64,000 nucleotides of DNA from NCBI RefSeq assembly GCF_024159265.1, contig NZ_JAMYWY010000001.1, positions 5,580,001 through 5,644,000 of the forward strand, written 5' to 3'. This stretch comes from Paenibacillus sp. 1781tsa1. GTDB lineage: Bacteria > Bacillota > Bacilli > Paenibacillales > Paenibacillaceae. Under the pieces are notes generated by a model. The model had not been told where the DNA came from and did no database searches. It saw nothing but the letters and a program-made list of their open reading frames with translations. Position numbers and translations under genes: made by a program. Shown piece by piece: positions 52,443-60,561 of the stretch (position 1 is the first letter of the stretch; the number at the start of each line of letters is the position of its first letter).

Positions 52443-53360
52443 TCAAGCCGCTCCTTTTACTTTCGGGTCCAGCCGATCGCGAATATCGTCTCCAATCAGA
52501 TTAACCGCCAGTACAAACAAAGTGATCGCCAGCCCCGGGAACGTACAGATCCACCAGGCAACCGTCAGATAACCTCTTCCTTGGGAGAGCAATGCTCCCC
52601 AATCCGGAATTTCCTTCAACACCCCAAGTCCCAGAAAGCTGAGTCCGGAGCCCGTTAGAATGGATGTCCCTACGCCCAGCGTAGCCATGACCAGCAACGG
52701 TGACAACGAATGCGGCAGTACATGTTTCCAGAAAATACGCGTATTGGAACCGCCCAGTGAACGTGTCGCTGTAATGAAAGGCAGACCTTTGACCGATATG
52801 ACCTGCCCACGCATGACCCGTGCGTACCCCGGAATGGAGGAAACCGCAACAGCCAGTGCAATATTCATCAGTCCTGGCCCAAGAGCAGCTGCAACAGACA
52901 ATGCCAGGAGCACACCGGGTACAGCCATCAGAATATCCACAGCCCGCATCGTGATGGTATCAACAATTCCTCCGGCATAACCGGAGATAATACCAAGAGC
53001 ACTACCGACAATACCGCCCACCAGAACGGAAGCAAATCCAATGAGCAGCGAATCCCTGCTTCCATGCACAACCACACTGAAGATATCCCTGCCAAAATAG
53101 TCCGTCCCGAACAGGTGCGCGGCAGAGGGAGCCTGCAGAATGGCATCCGTCATCATCTGAGTTGGATCATAGGGCGCAATCCAGCCTGGCACAATCGCAC
53201 ATGCCACGGTAAATACCACCACCAGCAACGCTGCATAAAAGAATAATCGGGATACCGCGAATGAGACGCGATAACGCCAAGGGCGGCGATTCCACAGACG
53301 GATACGTCCTACACTGCCCGCCCATGCTTTTTTGTCACCAGCCAAAGGTTTCATGCTCAT
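52443..53360 (-). CDS. Peptide-type ABC permease, DppC-like
   Basis: DppC/OppC class: HLFGTDYFGRDIFSVVVHGS, RAVDILMAVPGVLLALSVAA, EAA loop SLGGSNTRIFWKHVLPHSLS, LGVGTSILTGSGLSFLGLGV. About six helices with a long basic N-terminal segment (MSMKPLAGDKKAW, RIRLWNRRPWRYR). TTG at 53366 or ATG at 53360 are both possible. No ATPase gene follows. Confidence 0.9.
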   Translation of the reverse strand: MSMKPLAGDKKAWAGSVGRIRLWNRRPWRYRVSFAVSRLFFYAALLVVVFTVACAIVPGWIAPYDPTQMMTDAILQAPSAAHLFGTDYFGRDIFSVVVHGSRDSLLIGFASVLVGGIVGSALGIISGYAGGIVDTITMRAVDILMAVPGVLLALSVAAALGPGLMNIALAVAVSSIPGYARVMRGQVISVKGLPFITATRSLGGSNTRIFWKHVLPHSLSPLLVMATLGVGTSILTGSGLSFLGLGVLKEIPDWGALLSQGRGYLTVAWWICTFPGLAITLFVLAVNLIGDDIRDRLDPKVKGAA

Positions 53361-53420
53361 GAGCAACAACGCCTCCTTCCATACTCCTTGTCAGGACTCT
53401 TCTGACTGTTCCATCCAATA

Positions 53421-54353
53421 TCATGTTCGGACTGCACGCCGAACCCGGGGGTCAATGTACGAATACGAGATATCCACCAGCAAGTTCAAGACGACATAGA
53501 TAATTGATGTGAAAAAGACGACACCTTGCACCACGGGCAGATCCTTGGCCATTAGCGCATCTGCAATAATACGGCCGATTCCTTGTCTGGAGAAGACGGT
53601 CTCCACCACAACGGTTCCAGCAAGCAGATCACCGATCAGCATGCCGATTACTGTTACGGCAGGGATCAGTGCATTACGCAGTGCATGACCATACATGATG
53701 GCTCGTTCCGAAAGTCCTTTGGCCCGTAACGCCACAATAAACGGTTCATTGATCACTTCCAGCATGCTGTTTCGTACCATCCGTACAATAAATCCTGCAC
53801 CCACGAGACCCAGTGTGGCAGCCGGAAGAACCAGTGAGCTGAATCCGTCGGAACCCATCGCCGGGAACCAGCCAAGCTGTACCGAGAATAACAGGATGAG
53901 CAGTATCCCCGTCCAGAAGGTTGGCATGGAAATGCCGAACAGTCCAACGAGCCGGGCGACGAAATCGATCACGCCATTGCGATGAATCGCAGACAATACA
54001 CCAAGTGTAATTCCAATCGTAATGGCAATGATCGAGCTGAGTGCGGTCAAAGCCAGTGTCGCTGGGAAATGTTCCAGGATTTTGGGCAAAACCGGATCCG
54101 AATTGATCATTGATTTGCCAAAATCGCCACGCAGCATATCACCAAAATAGTTCGCAAACTGGATATAAAACGGTTGATCCAGTCCTAGCTGAACCCGCAG
54201 ATTCTCGATCATCTCCGGGGTAGCCGAGGACGGGTCCAGCATGAGCAGAACCGGATCACCCGGCAGAAGATACATGATGCAGTACACCAGCACCGAAGCT
54301 CCGAATATAACCAGGAGCGATGTTGCGAGTCGTGACAGTATCGTTTGAACCAT
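53421..54353 (-). CDS. Peptide-type ABC permease, DppB-like
   Basis: DppB class: MVQTILSRLATSLLVIFGAS, MYLLPGDPVLLMLDPSSATP, EAA loop AKGLSERAIMYGHALRNALI, ETVFSRQGIGRIIADALMAK. Six helices. AAGGAG lies about 10 nt before the ATG. It couples with the DppC-like gene; repeat B1 separates it from the binding protein. Confidence 0.9.
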   Translation of the reverse strand: MVQTILSRLATSLLVIFGASVLVYCIMYLLPGDPVLLMLDPSSATPEMIENLRVQLGLDQPFYIQFANYFGDMLRGDFGKSMINSDPVLPKILEHFPATLALTALSSIIAITIGITLGVLSAIHRNGVIDFVARLVGLFGISMPTFWTGILLILLFSVQLGWFPAMGSDGFSSLVLPAATLGLVGAGFIVRMVRNSMLEVINEPFIVALRAKGLSERAIMYGHALRNALIPAVTVIGMLIGDLLAGTVVVETVFSRQGIGRIIADALMAKDLPVVQGVVFFTSIIYVVLNLLVDISYSYIDPRVRRAVRT

Positions 54354-54402
54354 ACCGGGATATCTCCTTCCTGAATCTGGATTGGTCGTTCCTATAGTGC
54401 GT

Positions 54403-54606
54403 GTTCAAAAAGACCAGTTTTCAGTACCGAGAAGATGGAATGAAGCTAGAAATGGAGTAGCGGAACGTAGGAAACTACGTGAGCAACTAAAATGTTTCCA
54501 AAGAAAACATACTTCGTAAGCCTCCCGCTTATTTCGGCTAAATTTCATATTCGATGCTGATCATGCCATTAGGCTTGCCTCGTAATCAAAAGTGGACTTT
54601 TTGAAC
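54403..54606. repeat. MITE-like repeat family B, copy B1
   Basis: The 204 bp element is bounded by perfect 10 bp inverted ends GTTCAAAAAG (54403-54412) and CTTTTTGAAC (54597-54606), which continue imperfectly for about 25 bp. The interior carries ACTACGTGAGCAACT, AAACATACTTCGTAAGCCTC and CGCTTATTTCGGCT, shared with B2 in the opposite orientation. It ends 8 bp before the SBP stop. Confidence 0.85.
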
Positions 54607-54614
54607 AACCTCTG

Positions 54615-56261
54615 TTAGGGCTGAATGCGGACGTCGTTAAAGAGTGGATACCCCAGTGAATCGAATTTGATGCCTTCGACCTTTTTGGATGCTGCGACGG
54701 TATACGGGAATACATAGATCGGCAAAATTACCGCTTGATCAATCAGATATTGCTGGATCTGATTGTAGATCTCGACACGTTTATCCGCGTCACTCTCAAC
54801 GGCTCCCTGCTCCAGCAGTTCATCGATCTTCGGATCAGACAAACCGGACAATGTCGGACGCTGGCCTTCTGCACTCGTATGATAGAAAGCGTACAAGGCA
54901 TTTGGATCAGAATTGACCTGACTGTTGCCATAGAGATCATAATCCCAGTTCTGATAGATGACCGTTGCTACGTCTTTTGTAATTTCCACTTCAACAGCGA
55001 TGCCCACCTGCTTCAACTGCTGCTGAATAATGGCGGCAATGTCATTGCGTTTCTCCCGATTGGGCGAACCATCAACATAACGCAGGGTCAGCTTCTGGCC
55101 GTCTTTGGCACGAATGCCGTCAGCACCTTTCACCCAGCCTTGTTCATCGAGCAGCTGATTGGCTTTGTTAATGTCAGGGTTAATGCTTCCTTCCAGCGAT
55201 GCATCATAACCCAGAATTCCAGGAGACAGTGCAGACCACGCACGTTCGTAGTTGCCCAGATACAATGTTTTGACAATCGATTCCACATCTACGGCGGATT
55301 GCACTGCCTGCCTTACTTTCACATCATCCCAAGGCGCTTTGCGCAAATTGAAAAAGAGTGTATATGGCAATCCCACCGTGTTAGCCTGCAACAGTTGCTG
55401 GTTCGGATCGTTTTTCAATGCAGCGATATTTTGCGGCGGAACGGTCTCGGCAGCGAGTACCTGGCCACTCTGAACACTTCCGATGCGCGTCGCTTCTTCC
55501 GGTACAATTTTGAATGTGATCGTATCCACATGTGGCGCAGCTTTATTTTCAACCGTCTCAGGTCCCCAGTTGTAATCCTTGTTTTTGGCAACGACGATAT
55601 CCGCATTTTCATCCCATTTCACAAAGGTATACGGACCTGTTCCCACCGGATTTTTACCCAGCTGATCGCCATATTTTTGGGCAGCTGTAGAGGATACGAT
55701 CCCCAGTAGCGCCTGGCTCAAGTTGCCAAGAAAGGCTTGTGATGGTGATTCCAGATTTACCTTGATGGTATATTCATCAATGACCTCGGAGGAGCTATAG
55801 GGTCTAATCAGGGCTAGAGAATTGGCAGCTTTGGTGGCCGGATCAATCACTCGGTCCAGATTGTATTTCACGGCTTCCGCATTAAACGGCGTACCATCAT
55901 GGAACTTCACGCCTTCACGCAGCTTGAACGTATAACTCTTGCCGTCCTCGGATACGCTCCATTCCGTGGCGAGCCAAGGTTTGATGGAGCCATCAGGCAG
56001 TTGCACAACCAGATTATCGTAGATCGTCCGGATGGCGCGTACCGTTACGGCAAGCCCACTGCGATGAGGGTCCAGCGTATCCGGGGAAGTCGCGAGTGCA
56101 AAAGTCAGGTTGCCACCTTCCGCTGGCCCGGTTTGATCCCCGCCCGAAGCCTGAGCAGCACCGTTCGTACTGCCTCCCGCCGCTGCTCCGCAACCGGATA
56201 ATACCATCACCAATACTGCTGCCAATGCCATATATTTCATCCATGAGATAGACCTGTTCAT
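54615..56261 (-). CDS. Peptide-type substrate-binding lipoprotein, family 5
   Basis: Signal with lipobox LSGC, a Gly/Ala/Ser linker, then NLTFALATSPDTLDPHRSGL, WSVSEDGKSYTFKLREGVKF, HDGTPFNAEAVKYNLDRVID, GKNPVGTGPYTFVKWDENAD. 548 aa, typical of DppA/NikA-type proteins. In this cluster the ligand is probably an organosulfur compound or thiol conjugate such as a glutathione derivative (inference). GGGGG precedes the ATG. Confidence 0.9.
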   Translation of the reverse strand: MNRSISWMKYMALAAVLVMVLSGCGAAAGGSTNGAAQASGGDQTGPAEGGNLTFALATSPDTLDPHRSGLAVTVRAIRTIYDNLVVQLPDGSIKPWLATEWSVSEDGKSYTFKLREGVKFHDGTPFNAEAVKYNLDRVIDPATKAANSLALIRPYSSSEVIDEYTIKVNLESPSQAFLGNLSQALLGIVSSTAAQKYGDQLGKNPVGTGPYTFVKWDENADIVVAKNKDYNWGPETVENKAAPHVDTITFKIVPEEATRIGSVQSGQVLAAETVPPQNIAALKNDPNQQLLQANTVGLPYTLFFNLRKAPWDDVKVRQAVQSAVDVESIVKTLYLGNYERAWSALSPGILGYDASLEGSINPDINKANQLLDEQGWVKGADGIRAKDGQKLTLRYVDGSPNREKRNDIAAIIQQQLKQVGIAVEVEITKDVATVIYQNWDYDLYGNSQVNSDPNALYAFYHTSAEGQRPTLSGLSDPKIDELLEQGAVESDADKRVEIYNQIQQYLIDQAVILPIYVFPYTVAASKKVEGIKFDSLGYPLFNDVRIQP

Positions 56262-56324
56262 ATCGCTTCCCCCTCTGTGTATACAGGTGTCATTATATTG
56301 ATGCTTATACCAATAATCGATATA

Positions 56325-56348
56325 TCCTATGAGTTAAGTCGGTTTTAA
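56325..56348 (-). promoter_or_regulatory. Sulfur-cluster operator, copy 2 (SBP gene)
   Basis: TCCTATGAGTT followed by TTTTAA eight bases on; 20 of 24 positions match the copy at 57913-57936. It lies 64 bp upstream of the SBP start. It is likely a shared activator or repressor site (YtlI-type LysR or CymR). Confidence 0.5.
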
Positions 56349-56395
56349 GATAGTGCAAATGGTTGAGTTCATGGCTTATAAGTTAAACTCCAGAC

Positions 56396-56452
56396 TTTAC
56401 ACGTTAACGAAGAGATCAGAACCAATCCGAAGAAGCAACGCGTTTGTGTAAA
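56396..56452. repeat. MITE-like repeat family A, short derivative (A6)
   Basis: A 57 bp remnant bounded by TTTACAC and GTGTAAA; CAGAACCAATCCGAAGAAGC matches the inverted right arm of A5. Both ends are kept while the centre is deleted, in reverse orientation to the other copies. Confidence 0.6.
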
Positions 56453-56472
56453 TTGAATAGGACTCCGCTCAA

Positions 56473-57822
56473 TTATGCCAGATCAGATACAACTTGCTCC
56501 CTCGCAGCCGTATAACGGTTAACCGGAATTTTCACCCCAAGGTTACCTCGCAATGTATCGTGTTCATAGTCCGTACGATACAGGCCGCGCTCTTGTAGAA
56601 TCGGAACAACCAGTTCTACGAAATCAGACAATCCACTTGGCAGTTCGGAAGCAATAATGAAGCCATCTGCCGCTTCCGTCTCGAACCATTCCTGAATTTT
56701 GTCAGCGACCTGCTCCGGTGTTCCCAGGAATTTGCTACGCGGTGTTGCTGCCCGCAGAGCCACTTCACGCAAGGTCAATCCTTGCTCTTTGGCATCCTTC
56801 TTGATCTTGTCGGTTCCACTGCGGAAGCTGTTGCTTCCAATTCCGTTCAGCTCCGGGAAAGGCTCATCGAGTGCATATTGGGAGAAATCATGATGTTCGA
56901 AGAAACGTCCCAGATAATCCAATGCTTTGTCAATCGTGACCAGGCTTGCGATTTCCTGATATTTCTGTTCAGCTTCCTCTTCTGTCCGTCCAACAATAGG
57001 ATTGATACCTGGCAGTATGACAATATCCTGTGAAGAACGTCCATAGGAAGCGGCCCGTGTTTTGACATCCTTATAGAATGCCTGAGCATCTTCAATCGTA
57101 TCGTGTCCGGTAAAGACAGCATCCGCTTCTTGCGCAGCCAGGTTTTTGCCATCTTCCGAAGAACCCGCCTGGAATATCACTGGCTGTCCTTGCCGTGAAC
57201 GCGCAATGTTGAGTGGACCCTGTACGGAGAAGAATTCTCCTTCATGATTAAGGGTGTGCAGCTTCGATGGGTCGAAGAATACACCGCTCTCTTTGTCTCT
57301 TACAAAGGCATCATCTTCCCATGAGTCCCACAATCCTTTGGTTACCTGCAGATATTCCGTAGCAATGCGGTAACGTTCCGGATGCGTAGGATGGTTGCTC
57401 TTACTGTAGTTTTTCGCTGTACCTTCCAGCGGAGAGGTCACGACGTTCCAGCCTGCACGGCCATTACTGATCTGATCCAGGGAACCGAACTGTCTGGCTA
57501 CGGTGAACGGATCACTATAGGATGTCGAGAGGGTACCCACCAGTCCAATCCGTGAAGTAACAGCAGCCAAAGCGGAGAGGATACTGATTGGTTCGAAGCG
57601 ATTCAGGAAATGAGGAATGGATTTCTCGGTAATATACAGACCGTCTGCGATAAATACAAGATCGAACTTGCCTTCTTCCGCTTTTAGCGTCTGACGTTTG
57701 TAGAACTCAAAGTTAACGCTGGCATCTGCCTGGACTTCCGGGTGTCTCCATGTCGTATTGCTGCCTCCAACGCCGTGTACAATCGCTCCGAATTTCAAAC
57801 TGCGTTTCGCTGTCATGTGCAT
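56473..57822 (-). CDS. ytnJ: Flavin-dependent monooxygenase, NtaA/SnaA/DszA family (YtnJ/CmoJ-like)
   Basis: Long LLM-class oxygenase: KFGAIVHGVGGSNTTWRHPE, FIADGLYITEKSIPHFLNRF, SNGRAGWNVVTSPLEGTAKN, PVIFQAGSSEDGKNLAAQEA, close to B. subtilis YtnJ as I recall it. Uses FMNH2 from the SsuE-like reductase to oxidise S-substituted cysteines or related thioethers. 449 aa, full length. AAGGAAGG lies just upstream of the ATG. First gene of the main sulfur run. Confidence 0.92.
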   Translation of the reverse strand: MHMTAKRSLKFGAIVHGVGGSNTTWRHPEVQADASVNFEFYKRQTLKAEEGKFDLVFIADGLYITEKSIPHFLNRFEPISILSALAAVTSRIGLVGTLSTSYSDPFTVARQFGSLDQISNGRAGWNVVTSPLEGTAKNYSKSNHPTHPERYRIATEYLQVTKGLWDSWEDDAFVRDKESGVFFDPSKLHTLNHEGEFFSVQGPLNIARSRQGQPVIFQAGSSEDGKNLAAQEADAVFTGHDTIEDAQAFYKDVKTRAASYGRSSQDIVILPGINPIVGRTEEEAEQKYQEIASLVTIDKALDYLGRFFEHHDFSQYALDEPFPELNGIGSNSFRSGTDKIKKDAKEQGLTLREVALRAATPRSKFLGTPEQVADKIQEWFETEAADGFIIASELPSGLSDFVELVVPILQERGLYRTDYEHDTLRGNLGVKIPVNRYTAAREQVVSDLA

Positions 57823-57912
57823 TCCGCCTTCCTTGGATTAAAATCTTCAAAGAGAGTTAGCAAGGGCCATTCTGAAGGGTTTACGTATGCGAATTAACTA
57901 AAAGTTAACTAT

Positions 57913-57936
57913 TCCTATGAGTTTGGTTTGTTTTAA
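57913..57936 (-). promoter_or_regulatory. Sulfur-cluster operator, copy 1 (ytnJ-like gene)
   Basis: TCCTATGAGTT plus TTTTAA with an 8 bp gap, matching the copy at 56325-56348 over 20 of 24 bases. It lies about 90 bp upstream of the ytnJ-like start. The rest of the 57823-58139 gap shows nothing else recognisable. Confidence 0.5.
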
Positions 57937-58139
57937 TTTCACAAATCCTATCACTGCCCCGTAAAAGGGTCAACAGCGCGACTAATAGATTTTTTCTATA
58001 TGAGCATTGAAGATGTGAATTAGAATCATTTACATCTCACAAAAGTTTTGAGTGTTGAACGTTCCAACTGCTGTACAACACCCTATTGCATCATGCAGCA
58101 GCCGGAAACGCTTGATTCACAGGTACATATTGATTTCCG

Positions 58140-58418
58140 TCAGACCGCTGCTGCTTCGTCCGGTTGTGCCAGAAGTTCAGCCAGCTTTTCCAGATCAGGT
58201 TCCAGCAAGGCTTCAAACTTGCCGTCCCCTCCCACTTCAATAACGGGTACATGCCGAATGCCATATTTTGCTTCAAGCACATCACGCAGTACGTCGTTAC
58301 CCTGCACTTCAATGTTCTCAAAAGGCTGGTTTCGCTCTGTCAGAAATGCTTTCACTTCCCCGCAGAAATGACAGCCTGTTTTGCTCCACAGCACGACTTT
58401 TTTGGTTGATGATGACAT
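58140..58418 (-). CDS. Glutaredoxin-like protein (YtnI/CmoI-like)
   Basis: 92-aa thioredoxin-fold protein with the active site C-x-x-C in SKTGCHFCGEVKAFL (Cys16, Cys19) and the cis-Pro segment RHVPVIEVGGDGKF. B. subtilis has a similar glutaredoxin (YtnI) in the ytm/ytn sulfur operon, so it probably serves thiol reduction here. The ATG at 58424 touches AGGAGG; ATG at 58418 with a 7 nt gap is preferred. Confidence 0.88.
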   Translation of the reverse strand: MSSSTKKVVLWSKTGCHFCGEVKAFLTERNQPFENIEVQGNDVLRDVLEAKYGIRHVPVIEVGGDGKFEALLEPDLEKLAELLAQPDEAAAV

Positions 58419-58630
58419 CGACATACCTCCTGATTAGTTTTGAGATCAAGATCTGGGCGATTGAATATGAACGCCCTAGACCTTCAATTCCCATCTGTTA
58501 AATAAGAATTATGGCTCTAAATGTACTCCTGTGCCCTTCCTGCGTCAATGGATCTGCTAATAGAATAAACCTATAACCAAATAGAAAGATTAAATTTTAA
58601 ATTTGAAAGATAAAACATTTTACTGGAATG

Positions 58631-58735
58631 AATCGCTCTGCTCCAGTCGTCCAACTACCCACTCATATGTAATATTCGGATGCGGAATGAATCAGAGCGA
58701 TTACACAGGATATCGCTGCATCTTCCATTCCGCAT
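58631..58735. other. Inverted repeats with alternative pairings
   Basis: ATGCGGAATG (58680-58689) pairs with CATTCCGCAT (58726-58735) and encloses AGCGAT/ATCGCT. AATCGCTCTG (58631-58640) pairs instead with CAGAGCGATT (58693-58702). The two folds exclude each other. The region lies between the glutaredoxin and the end of the second polysaccharide operon; no T run follows. Confidence 0.5.
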
Positions 58736-58770
58736 CATGCTGCTTATTCGCATATACAGATCGCCTGACA

Positions 58771-60495
58771 TTACAGATCCGGGTTCAAGAGCTGTGGTGG
58801 GGCGATAATCGGCCAGCCTTCTTCCATCGAATTCAGTTGGTCCGCAGACACGCTGAGAATATGCCCGGAATGTATACCCCAACGTTCTGCGGCATAGACC
58901 GATACAAATCGTCTCCGTTTGCCTCCGCTGATCTGATATCGAATCTCAGGTGCATCCACTGTGGCGACAATACTTCCTTCTGCCCAGACCTGGGGAGAAC
59001 CCTGAACCACTTTGTTCTGCAACTGATGTGCCTCCATCGGCCAGCCGTGCACTTCACCCGCTAATATCAGTGCTTCTCCGGCGGGAATGGCGAGCAGATC
59101 CGGTTTGGCAACCTGAACAGGAGATATTCCACGCGGTACAGGGATGTTCAACTTACGCCGCCGACCGCCAGTTAACGTATAGACATCACCTTTGGCATCC
59201 GACAGGAACGAGCCTTCCGGGTAGAAATCACAACTGCGTCTATACTGTAGTGCCGGATCTTGGCTACCCTGCGTCGAGATTCGCTGACGCGGATCAATCG
59301 GGCTTGTGTCTCTGTCCTCTAGTTGACCGGATGAGGTACCCGAGGATTGTTGCTTCGCCAACCGGGACGTCTCGGCAACCAGCGCATGAGGATCTCCCCA
59401 CTTTTGACTATAAAATTGCTCGTTATCCTTGTTCACTACTGCAAAGTCCTGCTCACCCAATGCTTTCATGCTGACACTTCCAAAGTGATGGATAAAGGCA
59501 TCACCGGCTACCGCAAGCTGGTATCCTGCCAGCTTCACCCGGATGATCCAGTCGTCATCTTCAAAATTCCCCACTGCGTAACCTTCGTCCAGATAACCTA
59601 CCCGTTCCAGCAGCTCCCGCGAGAACAGCCAGCAGAATCCGACCAGCCGATCAGTGATTCGATGTTTGTCTGCATCCGGACGATTCTGTGCGGCGGCAAA
59701 AGACCACATCTCTCCTACCTCACGATATGGAACCTCAATCTGCTGATCCCCGCCAATATAGTTGGTCACCGGACCTACCACACCAATCTTCGGATCACTG
59801 GCAAGACAAGTCATCATGTTATCCAGCCAGCCCGGAGTAACCAGCGTATCGTTGTTCAGTACGACGATATGTCGCCCTCTCGCCATCATCAGCCCATGAT
59901 TAACTCCTCCGGCAAACCCCCGATTCTGATCCAGGGCAGCAACCCTCACCATGCCGCCTTTGCGGAGCATGGCCTTAGCAGTTCCATCCTTGGAGCCATT
60001 ATCCACGACAATGATTTCGAAGGGGGCAGGGGTATGCTTTTCGATACTGGACACACATTGCAGCACATACTCCCGCTGATTGTACGTGGGAATAATGATG
60101 CTAACTCCTTCAAAAACAAGACCAAATGAACTCTGTCCCTGGCGGACACCTTCGTCATATCCTCTACGATAACCCTGTTTGTAAAGCCTGGCTCTGGCTG
60201 TGCGGCTGCTTCTACCATTACGTCTGGATCTCCGCGTTGAGCGACGACCTGCTGCATGCAGGACGGCCTTGGCAGGTCGCGAGACATCGCGCTGTGTGGC
60301 AGGACGGGCCGCTTTTTTTCCGCTGTTTATGCTGCCATTCCGGTTGATTTCACTGCGACTGTTGTCATTACGAGTGCTGATATTTGGCGTGATGTTGTGA
60401 TGACTGTGACCATTTCGACGGATGACGTTTCGAGCATTAACCTTGTTGCTGCGGCCATGACGTTCTCCCCCGCGCTGTTGATCGGGTGTGCTCAT
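58771..60495 (-). CDS. Glycosyltransferase family 2 with basic N-terminal arm, GX3 motif and G-G-x-R-R modules
   Basis: Residues 1-104 are a basic Asn/Arg/Ser-rich arm. A GX3 motif follows (YKQG YRRG YDEG VRQG, Gly 108, 112, 116, 120). The GT-A domain runs from about 131: VSIIIPTYNQREYVLQCVSS, VVDNGSKDGTAKAM, VVLNNDTLVTPGWLDNM, NFEDDDWIIRVKLAG. The C-terminal part has two related modules, DVYTLTGGRRRKLNI and IRYQISGGKRRRFVS. ATG at 60495 follows GGAGGG. It is the last gene of the operon. Probably adds sugars to a spore-surface polymer. Confidence 0.87.
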   Translation of the reverse strand: MSTPDQQRGGERHGRSNKVNARNVIRRNGHSHHNITPNISTRNDNSRSEINRNGSINSGKKAARPATQRDVSRPAKAVLHAAGRRSTRRSRRNGRSSRTARARLYKQGYRRGYDEGVRQGQSSFGLVFEGVSIIIPTYNQREYVLQCVSSIEKHTPAPFEIIVVDNGSKDGTAKAMLRKGGMVRVAALDQNRGFAGGVNHGLMMARGRHIVVLNNDTLVTPGWLDNMMTCLASDPKIGVVGPVTNYIGGDQQIEVPYREVGEMWSFAAAQNRPDADKHRITDRLVGFCWLFSRELLERVGYLDEGYAVGNFEDDDWIIRVKLAGYQLAVAGDAFIHHFGSVSMKALGEQDFAVVNKDNEQFYSQKWGDPHALVAETSRLAKQQSSGTSSGQLEDRDTSPIDPRQRISTQGSQDPALQYRRSCDFYPEGSFLSDAKGDVYTLTGGRRRKLNIPVPRGISPVQVAKPDLLAIPAGEALILAGEVHGWPMEAHQLQNKVVQGSPQVWAEGSIVATVDAPEIRYQISGGKRRRFVSVYAAERWGIHSGHILSVSADQLNSMEEGWPIIAPPQLLNPDL

Positions 60496-60561
60496 ATTGC
60501 TCCCTCCATTTCCACTCGTCCGTGAGGCCAATGTGCACTTGACCAGCCTCCGGACGGTCCA

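Noticed and set aside
54735..55709. 324-codon plus-strand ORF
   Set aside because: Antisense to the family-5 SBP gene; no ribosome site, no recognisable motif.
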